Shown one piece after another: positions 50,289 through 64,000 of a stretch of 64,000 nt of DNA. The notes under the pieces were generated by a model that did not search any database, had not been told where the DNA came from, and saw nothing but the letters and a program-made list of their open reading frames with translations. This stretch comes from Polaribacter ponticola (GTDB lineage: Bacteria > Bacteroidota > Bacteroidia > Flavobacteriales > Flavobacteriaceae): positions 1,767,001 to 1,831,000 of the forward strand of contig NZ_JAOSLC020000003.1 of NCBI RefSeq assembly GCF_026191475.2, given 5' to 3'. A program made the translations under genes and the position numbers. How positions within the stretch are numbered: position 1 is the first letter of the stretch; every line of letters begins with the position of its first letter.

Positions 50289-51467
50289 ATGAAATTAAAC
50301 TTTCTACTTATAACAACATTCTTTTTTACTGTGTTTTGTATAAATGCACAAAAACCTTTAAACGTGAAAATTTTCAATAAACAACCCATAAATTTTATGG
50401 GAGAAAAAGGAACAGATTCAGAAACAGTTCGTTTAATGGACGGTCGATTGGTGTATAAAAAAGTAACAGTACCAAATTTTAAAAATGGTACAGATGTAAA
50501 TATTAAAATTACAGTTCGTTCTGCTGGAGATATTTGGGATAAATCTGGCTCTGCTTTTGTGATAAAAGATTTAGAAAAATTATCGATACTTTCTATTGCA
50601 GAAAAGGGTGAAAAATTTCCAAAAGATTCTTATATCGATGAAAAATTTCCAGGTTTTATTAACGGAAAAAACTTTAACACAACTGTAGAATTAATGCGTT
50701 TTATGACTCCTTTTGGGGTTGGATATTATAGTGATAATAAAGTAAAATACAGAAAACCAGTATATATACCAAGTTGGGAAAAACAAGTAGTTTGGGAACA
50801 AGATATTACTCCTTTAGAAAGTCTTGTAACAGGAACATTTTATGTTGGAGTTTGGATTGATTCATGGACAGCAGAAGGTTATGACTTTGATTTAAAATTA
50901 ACATATTCCAACAGGAAACAACAAAAAGTGAAGGTAATTCCTTTGGTTAACACCATTCCTTATGTTGGTGGTCAGAAAATACCAGATAATTTTGCACATA
51001 ATGATTTAGAGCAAGTTATAAATTTAAAAAAAGACGCAAAAAATGTAAAATTACATTACATAACAACTGGTCATGGAGGACATAGTGGAGGTGATGAATT
51101 TATCAAAATTAAAAACAGTGTTTATTTTAATAATAAATTGGTTTTAGATACCATTCCTTGGCGAGATGATTGTGCTTCTTTTAGAAGGTTTAACCCAACT
51201 TCTGGTGTTTGGATTCGTAAAGATTCTGCTTCTTATATCGACTCTAAAACAAGATCATATCAAATTAAAGAAATAGAAGAACGGATTGCATCATCAGATT
51301 TGTCGCGTTCTAATTGGTGCCCTGGTTCAGCAGTAAAGCCAATGGTGGTAGATTTAAGCGATTTAAAAGCTGGCAACCATACGTTTAAAATTAAAATTCC
51401 TGCAACACCTGTAGATGGTGATAAATTAAATCATTGGTTGGTATCTTCTTATATGACTTATGAGTAG
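50289..51467 (+). CDS. PNGase F-family peptide-N-glycosidase
   Basis: The 392-residue secreted protein (signal peptide ending INAQ) aligns with Elizabethkingia PNGase F. Matches include IWDKSGSAFVI (Asp84, counterpart of catalytic Asp60), GVWIDSWTAEGYDFDL (Asp191 where PNGase F has Glu118), GGDEFIKIKNSVYFNN (Glu270, counterpart of catalytic Glu206) and RSNWCPGSAVKPM (PNGase F has WCPGMAV). PNGase F is an amidase that releases whole N-glycans from asparagine. Its presence shows the cluster is built for N-glycoproteins. It is 102 bases after GH29 and may end that transcript, since operator site D follows. About 70 residues after residue 90 (about 91-160) have no close match and may be an insertion. 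Confidence 0.87.
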   Translation: MKLNFLLITTFFFTVFCINAQKPLNVKIFNKQPINFMGEKGTDSETVRLMDGRLVYKKVTVPNFKNGTDVNIKITVRSAGDIWDKSGSAFVIKDLEKLSILSIAEKGEKFPKDSYIDEKFPGFINGKNFNTTVELMRFMTPFGVGYYSDNKVKYRKPVYIPSWEKQVVWEQDITPLESLVTGTFYVGVWIDSWTAEGYDFDLKLTYSNRKQQKVKVIPLVNTIPYVGGQKIPDNFAHNDLEQVINLKKDAKNVKLHYITTGHGGHSGGDEFIKIKNSVYFNNKLVLDTIPWRDDCASFRRFNPTSGVWIRKDSASYIDSKTRSYQIKEIEERIASSDLSRSNWCPGSAVKPMVVDLSDLKAGNHTFKIKIPATPVDGDKLNHWLVSSYMTYE

Positions 51468-51508
51468 TTTAAGATCGATATTTTAAGAAATAAAATTTAA
51501 TAAATATT

Positions 51509-51525
51509 TATATGTATAACATAAT
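51509..51525. promoter_or_regulatory. GntR-type operator site D (imperfect)
   Basis: TATATGTATAACATAAT keeps the GTnnnAC core and the whole right arm of site B. Only the two outermost bases of the left arm differ. It lies 139 bases before the first GH2 gene, in a 196-base gap that otherwise holds no gene. Confidence 0.6.
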
Positions 51526-51624
51526 GCAATAAAGGTATTTTGAGTATTTTAGCTAATTAAAATTAGTTTGATTTAAAAACGTATTTTACTGCAGATTAAA
51601 TAACAATTATTATTTTTATTTTAG

Positions 51625-58156
<6,532 letters not shown>

Positions 58157-58181
58157 AATTATGTATGTAAAATAGACTAAT

Positions 58182-58221
58182 ATCGACTTTTGTTTTTGTA
58201 ACAGAAGTCGATTTTTGTTTT
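58182..58221 (+). terminator. Rho-independent terminator
   Basis: Thirteen-bp stem ATCGACTTTTGTT / AACAGAAGTCGAT (58182-58194 and 58200-58212, one G-U pair) with a 5-base loop and a T tract. It ends the GH2 pair. Confidence 0.85.
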
Positions 58222-58264
58222 AAAGTATTAAAAATTAAACATTTAGATTAAGGATATAATAAAA

Positions 58265-58414
58265 ATGGAAATAATTAAATTAGCATTGCAAGGGATTGGT
58301 TTTTTAACTTTTATCTATTATTTGAGAGAATTTGTTAAATTTTTAGTCAAGTATTTTAAGTTAGATAAGTACCGTTTTTTTGCTTTTGAAGATAAAAATA
58401 AGAATTATAAGTAG
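58265..58414 (+). CDS. Possible small membrane protein (49 aa)
   Basis: A 49-codon frame (MEIIKLALQGIGFLTFIYYL ...) with one hydrophobic segment (about 5-20) followed by a Lys/Phe-rich tail. It has a start codon after an A-rich stretch and stands alone between the GH2 terminator and the sulfatase remnant. No family recognised. It may be real or chance. Confidence 0.35.
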   Translation: MEIIKLALQGIGFLTFIYYLREFVKFLVKYFKLDKYRFFAFEDKNKNYK

Positions 58415-58450
58415 GTCTATTTTTTTCAAAATAATTTTAAAAAAATAAAT

Positions 58451-58675
58451 ATGAAGTTTTTAAAAAACCTTTCGATTTTATTAGTTTTATGCTAAACTTT
58501 TAGCTGTCATAATAACATAATAACTAACAAAACCAACAAAAAAACCAATATCATTTATATTTTAGCAGATGATTTTGGGTATGGAGAATTAGGTGTTTAC
58601 GGACAAACAAAAATTGAAACTCCAAATATAGACGCACTTGCAAAAAATGGAATGTTATTTACACAGTATTAAACT
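58451..58675 (+). pseudogene. Remnant of a sulfatase N-terminus
   Basis: One reading frame runs MKFLKNLSILLVLC, an in-frame TAA (58493-58495), TFSCHNN, then [19 protein letters not shown] and [18 protein letters not shown] before a stop at 58673. The latter part is nearly identical to residues 30-75 of the intact-looking sulfatase at 62090, including the metal-binding ADD. The catalytic Cys region and everything after are missing. It is a dead duplicate, truncated at a recombination point. Confidence 0.85.
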
Positions 58676-58793
58676 TACTATTGTTAACTCAAGGTTGGAG
58701 GTGCTTTGGATGGAATGAGCAAAAGCTAAAATCGCAAAACCCATTAAAAACAACACAGTTAACTAATGGAGTAGAAGGTGAGTTTACTTAAAT
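58670..58793 (+). pseudogene. Remnant of an MG2/TonB-plug-like protein
   Basis: Directly after the sulfatase remnant a second frame reads NLLLLTQGWRCFGW and runs to a stop at 58793. The motif matches LDALLLTQGWRKYHY in the following large gene. The two remnants therefore derive from separate ancestral genes, with the region between them lost. No start signal is present. Confidence 0.7.
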
Positions 58794-58841
58794 ATAGCCA
58801 CCAATGTTAAGTCAATATTTAGAATTCTAAAATAGAATAAT

Positions 58842-61589
58842 ATGCACAAAGATTTTTATATTCCTTTGATTAAGCACATTCATAAAATTGTATTAACAAT
58901 ATTATTCTCCTTTTTTTGCCCATTCTTTTGTGGTCACAACAAAATAACGTTTCTTCACACGCTTCATTGGCTGAGAAAATTTATTTGCAGTTTGATAGCA
59001 AGGTTTATACAAATGATAAAACCATTTGGTTTAAGTCCATTGTTACCAATGCTATCGATCATACGCCTACTATATTTAGTGGAGTACTATATGTTGAGCT
59101 AATAGATTCAGATGAAAAAATAATTGAAAAGAAATTGATAAAAATAGAGAATGGTATTGGAGATGGTTTTTTTCAGTTAAGTGAAAACTATTCTGAAGGT
59201 CTTTATTTAATTAGAGCCTACACAGAATGGAACAAAAATTTCGATACAGATTTTATCTTTAAAGAATACATTCAAGTATTTTCAGCTTCAACAAAAGAAA
59301 AACCAGATCCTATAAGCAATGTTACACTTGTAGAAAAGCAAAATAATGAACGTCGTCTTACAGCATATTTTAATCCATTAACAATAGACAATCTTCACAA
59401 AAAAAATCTCACTCTTTTTATAACCCTAGATGATAAGAAAGACAGTTTGTCAATCAAAAAGAATAAAGAGGGCAAATACCTAATCGATTACACAATCCCT
59501 GATAAATGCCAATTTGTTACATTACAAATTCAAACTAAGAACCTTTTCAGGTATTCAAAAACCATTGCTTTGAATAAAGATCATCTTGATTTGCAATTTT
59601 TCCCTGAAAGTGGAGAGTTAGTACACGGAATACAAAGTATAGTAGGCTTCAAGGCATTAGACTATCTAGGAAAAGGAAAAAGCATAGAAGGAGAAATACT
59701 GAACGGAAAAGATGAGGTTATTACTAGTTTTAAGAGTAATCAATTAGGTATGGGAATTTTTACACTAACCAATGTTGACAGCAATACTACTTATTATGCT
59801 AGACTGAAATCACAATCAGAAGAAGGGCTATCATTAATTTATCCTTTACCAGATGTTGCGGCCATAGGTAATGTATTGTCAGTAATTAAAAAAGAGGATG
59901 AAATACTCGTAACAGCCTCTACCAACTATATGAAAAATGACAGTATTTCATTAAGGATTTCTTGCAGAGGATTCGTTTATTCTGATATAAAGGGTCGTTT
60001 TAAGGAAGGGACACTTCTATTTTCTTTGCCAGCAGATAAGCTTCCTGAAGGTATCATTGCCTTTACAATGATGAATAGTTCAAAACAACCAGTTGCAGAA
60101 AGACTTTATTTTAATGAAAGACCAGAAAGCAGAATAAAAATTGGACTCTCTACTAATAAGAATACGTACACGCAACGCGAATTGACAAAACTAAATATTG
60201 AAACCATAAATAATGAAAACGAACCGGTTAAAGCCAATTTATCATTGCTGGTATTGAACAAAGAACAAATGGGACAAATGCAGAATACGCGCCAAAATAT
60301 ATTGTCTTACTTTTTGTTGAGTTCAGACTTGAAAGGAAAGATAGAAAACCCTGGATTTTATTTCAGCAAAGAAAATACCAACCATAACAATCTAGATGCT
60401 TTATTGCTCACTCAAGGTTGGCGAAAATACCATTATACAAAGCCTATACAAAAGATTTTTTTCAACCAGAGCTCAACCTCTCTATATCAGGCTCAGTTGA
60501 TGGGGTAATTTTTAAGAAAAAAAGAAAGAAGTAAATTTATCATTAGTGACTTTTGGTGAGACTCGATCTATTCAAACACAAATAACAGATAGTTTGGGCA
60601 GATTTAACTTCAATATAAATGATGAATATGGACAAAATCTTAAAATTTTAATACAAAGTGCCAAAAAATCTGGAAAGAAAAAGAGTTATCACATTACACT
60701 AAATAAAAAAGAATCTCCGCCTATTTATTTTGATCTTATAAAATCGGTAGAAAGAGTAGATAGTACAGTGCTTGAATTTGTAGAAAAAAATAGAGAGTAC
60801 AAAATGATGGAAGATTCCTATCAGTTTTCAAAAGGGGTTACTATCTTAGATGAAGTTGTTGTAAAAGGCTATAGGCTTACTCCCAACAGAAAGAAAGTAA
60901 TGGAAAAATATGGAAAGCCAAATACTGTAATTAAAGGAAAAACCATACTAGAAAAGGAGAAAAAATGGTCTTATGGGTTGTATAGTGTCCTTTTGTTCAA
61001 TTTTCCAGATAAGGTAAAGATTGAGAGAGTTAATGAAGATGGTGGCTACTTGCGTGCAAAAGTGCATAATGCTGATGGTCCTACTCTTGTGGTAATTGAT
61101 GGTATTCCTGTTAGGGATCATGCATTACACCTTATTTCTAACATTCCGCCCAGTGAAGTTAGCAGTTTTGAAATCATCGAGAATGCAGAACATTTTTCAC
61201 AGCTCTATAGAGAAGTATATCCTCTAGAAGTATTGCCACCACCAAGGGGAAGCGTCATTGCAATATACACTTATGCAAAAAAAGGGCTTTATGGAGTGCG
61301 TAAACCAATAGGTATAATGCAAGCAACAATTCCTGTATTTTCGTCACCTCGTGAATTCTATGCCCCAAAGTATAAAGATAGTAAATCTATTGATTGGCTT
61401 AAACCAGACTTGCGTACGCTGGTGCATTGGCAACCTAAAATAATTATTGATAGTAAAGGTAAGGCTTCTACAACTTTTTATAATGCGGATAACATTGGAG
61501 AGATGCAAGTAGTGGTTGAAGCTATTTCTGAGAAGGGAGAAATAGGATATCAGGAGATCGTTTATGAGGTGATAAAAGGAAACAAGTGA
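58842..61589 (+). pseudogene. Large exported MG2-domain / TonB-plug-like protein with three frameshifts
   Basis: ATG at 58842 starts a signal peptide (HKIVLTILFSFF ... LLWSQQ). Beta-sandwich macroglobulin-like domains follow (ASLAEKIYLQFDSKVYTNDKTIWF at about 45-68), then a segment ending LLLTQGWRKYHY, then a carboxypeptidase-regulatory-like and plug-like region (EVVVKGYRLTPNRKK, LVVIDGIPVRDHALHLISNIPPSEVSSFEII). The C-terminus ends STTFYNADNIGEMQVVVEAIS. The frame breaks at T7 (58911-58917), T7 (60456-60462) and A7 (60517-60523). One extra base in each gives 916 continuous residues. Family members are Bacteroidota outer-membrane proteins of unknown function. The protein lies between a sulfatase remnant and a small membrane protein, so its tie to the glycan cluster is weak. 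Confidence 0.75.
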
Positions 61590-61735
61590 TGCTTATTTTA
61601 TCAGGAATTCATTATTAAAGTTAAATATAAAATGTAAATTCTTATAATTTGATACCTATTTGAAATAAAGTAATTAATACTATTGATTTTAAAATCAACT
61701 TTTTTTGTAAGGTAGAATGTTTATATCTATTTTTA

Positions 61736-62032
61736 ATGGAAATTAAATTACACAGCATGAAAAAACTAATAACAGACAAGAACCTTACAATCATAAACTT
61801 TAGTATAGTTTTCTACTTTATAGCAATTTATCTAATAAATGTTTACAAACTAGATATTGTAATTATTGATGTATTCAGAGAACTATTAACCATCCCTTTT
61901 TTGTTAGCTCAAGTGGTATTTGTGTTTTTGGGGATTTATCACCTTGTAAAACATAAAATAAAAATACTAAATCTTGTAAGTCTTATAGCATTAGTAATAT
62001 CTGCAATTTATACAATAGGAAGCTTTTTTTAG
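61736..62032 (+). CDS. Small integral membrane protein (98 aa)
   Basis: A 98-residue protein (start possibly at 61757, MKKLITDKN) with three hydrophobic segments, about 18-36, 45-65 and 76-96. No family recognised. It lies 146 bases after the MG2-like gene and 57 before the sulfatase. The 146-base gap holds no other gene. Confidence 0.55.
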   Translation: MEIKLHSMKKLITDKNLTIINFSIVFYFIAIYLINVYKLDIVIIDVFRELLTIPFLLAQVVFVFLGIYHLVKHKIKILNLVSLIALVISAIYTIGSFF

Positions 62033-62089
62033 AAAAAGAAATTTAAAGTTCATCTGATTCATCGATTTTAAGAATTAAAAATACAAATT

Positions 62090-63665
62090 ATGAAATTTTA
62101 TAGCAACCTTTTTTTTTAGGTTTTTTATTGATAATAGGTAGCTGTCAGCAAAAAACATCAGTAAACTCAAATCAAAACCAAACAAAAAAACCAAACATTA
62201 TCTATATTTTAGCTGATGATTTAGGATATGGTGATTTAGGTGTTTATGGACAAACAAAAATAGAAACTCCAAATATAGATGCACTTGCAAAAAAAGGAAT
62301 GTTATTTACACAACATTATACTGCAGCTCCAGTTTGTGCACCAGCAAGAGCATCACTTTTAACAGGAAAACACGGAGGAAATGCGAGTATAAGAGGTAAT
62401 GATGAGTGGCAAGAAAGAGGAAATGTGTGGAGTTATAAAGCAATGTTGCAAGATTCTACTTTAGAAGGGCAAAGACCAATGCCAAAAAACACCACAACAA
62501 TTGCACAATTATTAAAATCAGCAAATTATAAAACAGGTATTGTTGGTAAATGGGGTTTAGGAGCACCACACACACATTCCATTCCTACAAAAATGGGTTT
62601 CGATTATTTTTTTGGATACAATTGCCAAAGACAAGCACATACCTACACACCAGTGCATTTGTACGAAAATGAAAATAAATATCATTTAAAAAACGATACA
62701 ATTGCACCACATTCAGGTACAGAAAATGATGGAAATCCTTTAGATGAGAAAACGTATGAAAGATTTTATCAACCAGATTACAGTCCAACTTTAATTTTTG
62801 ATAAAATGATGGGTTTTATTGATAAAAACAAAAAAGAACCCTTTTTTATGTATTGGGCAAGTCCTATACCTCATGTGCCTTTGCAAGCTCCAAAAAAATG
62901 GGTAAATTATTATGTAGATAAATTTGGTGATGAAAAACCCTATTATCACAAAAAAACGGAAGTTATTTTCCTGCAAGAAATCCAAGAGCTACTTATGCAG
63001 CAATGGTTTCGTATTTAGATGAAAATGTTGGAAAATTGGTTGCTTATTTAAAAAAAGAAGGTTTGTATGAAAATACGTTAATCATTTTTACCTCAGACAA
63101 TGGACCAGCAAGTCCTGGAGATGGAGGAGCAAGCACAAAATGGTTTAACAGTTCTGGAAAATTTAATAATAATTATGGCAGAGTTAAAGGTTTTACTTAC
63201 GAAGGTGGCATAAGAGTGCCAATGATAGCAACTTGGCCAGCAAAAATTAAAGCCAACTCTAAAACAAATCATATTTCTTCTTTTTACGATGTTTTACCAA
63301 CTTTTAATGAAATTGCAAACGTAAAAACCAATTATAAAAGTGATGGAATTAGTTTTTACAACACACTTACAAATTCAGAAAAACAAAAAAATCACGAATA
63401 TTTATATTGGGAATTTGCTGGATATAATGGACAAGTAGCAGTAAGAATGGGTAAATGGAAAATGATTTGGAAAAATATAAAAAAAGGCAACAAAGAAGTA
63501 GAATTGTATAATTTGGAAACCGATATAAAAGAAGAAAATAATCTGATGGAAAATCATCCAGAAATGAGAGTAAAATTCTTTGAAATCATAAAAAAAGAAC
63601 ATCAAACACCAGAAAATAAATCATTTATTATCGATGGTTTAGAAGAGGTTTATCATCAGAAATAA
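62090..63665 (+). pseudogene. S1-family sulfatase, frameshifted twice
   Basis: ATG at 62090 starts a lipoprotein signal (MKFYSNLF ... LLIIGSC) that is interrupted at a run of nine T (62109-62117); ten T restores it. The body has [19 protein letters not shown] (metal-binding Asp pair) and CAPARASLLTGKHGG. The latter holds the Cys that is converted to formylglycine (C-x-P-x-R; Ala replaces the usual Ser). Further landmarks are GIVGKWGLG and SPIPHVPLQAP. A second break lies in seven A at 62950-62956, where eight gives KNGSYFPARNPRATYAAMVSYLDENVGK and continues to the end at 63665 (IFTSDNGPASPG, EGGIRVPMIATWP). Intact length is about 525 residues. It would desulfate glycans before glycosidases act. 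Subfamily is not assigned. Confidence 0.9.
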
Positions 63666-63673
63666 AAACAGTT

Positions 63674-64000
63674 ATGAAATTCGTTAAATTAAGTGTCATT
63701 TTTATTTTTTTAGCAAACATATTTTCTTGTCAACAAAAAGAAAAATCAAAAGAAAAAAATCAAAAACCAAACATTGTTTTTATCATGTCAGACGATCATG
63801 CTTATCAGGCAATTAGTGCTTATAATGATCAATTGATTCAAACACCAAACATTGATCGTATTGCAAAAGAAGGGATGCTTTTTAGCAATGCCAGTGTTAC
63901 CAACTCTATTTGTGCGCCTTCAAGAGCTGTAATTTTAACAGGCAAACACAGTCATATTAATGGTAAAATAGACAATTTAAGCAAGTTTGATACGACCAAT
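63674..64000 (+). CDS. S1-family sulfatase lipoprotein, cut by window end
   Basis: ATG at 63674, 8 bases after the previous sulfatase, opens a lipoprotein signal ([15 protein letters not shown]) and the N-terminal 109 residues of a sulfatase: [37 protein letters not shown] and [21 protein letters not shown], with the Cys to be converted to formylglycine in C-x-P-S-R. The sequence around the Cys and HSHING resembles N-acetylglucosamine-6-sulfatases (S1_11), but this is from memory. The gene continues past the window. No lesion is seen in this part; a T7 run in its signal region is in frame. Confidence 0.92.
   Translation, partial: MKFVKLSVIFIFLANIFSCQQKEKSKEKNQKPNIVFIMSDDHAYQAISAYNDQLIQTPNIDRIAKEGMLFSNASVTNSICAPSRAVILTGKHSHINGKIDNLSKFDTTN

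Noticed and set aside
58158..58165. ATTATGTA near the end of the second GH2 gene, as a fifth GntR site
   Set aside because: Only the left arm is present; the right side reads GTAAAATA, and no promoter follows closely.
58515..58521. ACATAAT in the sulfatase remnant as an operator
   Set aside because: The left arm and GTnnnAC core are missing, and the site is inside decayed coding sequence.

Overview
The window looks like a low-GC marine member of Bacteroidota, family Flavobacteriaceae (Polaribacter-like). The evidence is the strong A/T bias, SusC/SusD outer-membrane pairs, type IX secretion (T9SS) sorting tails, a hybrid two-component regulator, a TAnnTTTG promoter element, a UDP-galactose-epimerase-like threonine dehydrogenase of the type known from Flavobacterium, and many adjacent SusCD-linked glycosidases. 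No rRNA, tRNA, CRISPR or insertion sequence was seen.

Layout. 1-5.2 kb (minus strand): a GMC-type flavin oxidoreductase, frameshifted and cut by the window edge, and a hybrid two-component regulator (HTCS) interrupted by an in-frame TGA at a normally conserved Trp. 5.4-19.3 kb (plus): a first glycan-utilisation locus with a GH109 alpha-N-acetylgalactosaminidase, SusC, SusD, a surface glycan-binding-type lipoprotein, a T9SS protein with three ricin-like repeats, a large Asp-box propeller/PKD/discoidin T9SS protein, and a DUF3472 lipoprotein. 19.5-29.9 kb: a metabolic operon with threonine dehydrogenase, 2-amino-3-ketobutyrate CoA ligase, a sugar nucleotidyltransferase, a NahK-like HexNAc kinase, a NagP-like permease, a NagB-PIG-L fusion, two small unknown proteins, acetyl-CoA synthetase and a GNAT protein. 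30.2-36.7 kb: a sialic acid uptake and cleavage set (NanO/NanU-like SusC/SusD, NanA lyase, YhcH-family protein). 36.7-37.5 kb: a GntR/FCD repressor on the minus strand. 37.6-51.5 kb: a glycoprotein deglycosylation cluster with GlcNAc 2-epimerase, GH33 sialidase, bimodular sialate O-acetylesterase, GH27, two GH20, an SGNH esterase, GH29 fucosidase and a PNGase F-family amidase. 51.6-58.2 kb: two tandem GH2 beta-galactosidases. 58.2-64 kb: gene remnants, a broken MG2/TonB-plug-like protein, and two S1 sulfatases, the second cut by the window edge.

How it works together (inference). The enzymes would strip sialylated, O-acetylated, fucosylated, galactosylated and sulfated N- and O-glycans from glycoproteins. 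Sialic acid goes through NanA and the epimerase to GlcNAc, HexNAc is phosphorylated and deaminated, released acetate is captured by acetyl-CoA synthetase, and even the threonine that carries O-linked GalNAc can be degraded. Four copies of a palindrome, ATTATGTAnTACATAAT or close variants, stand before the metabolic operon, the NanO operon, the gntR/epimerase divergent promoter and the GH2 pair. This suggests one FCD-type GntR regulator controls the whole downstream half.

An important caveat is that at least nine genes carry frameshifts, almost all at runs of 6-10 A or T, and usually explained by one missing base. These may be sequencing under-calls, real slippage or pseudogenes. Each is annotated as a single broken gene with the lesion position.
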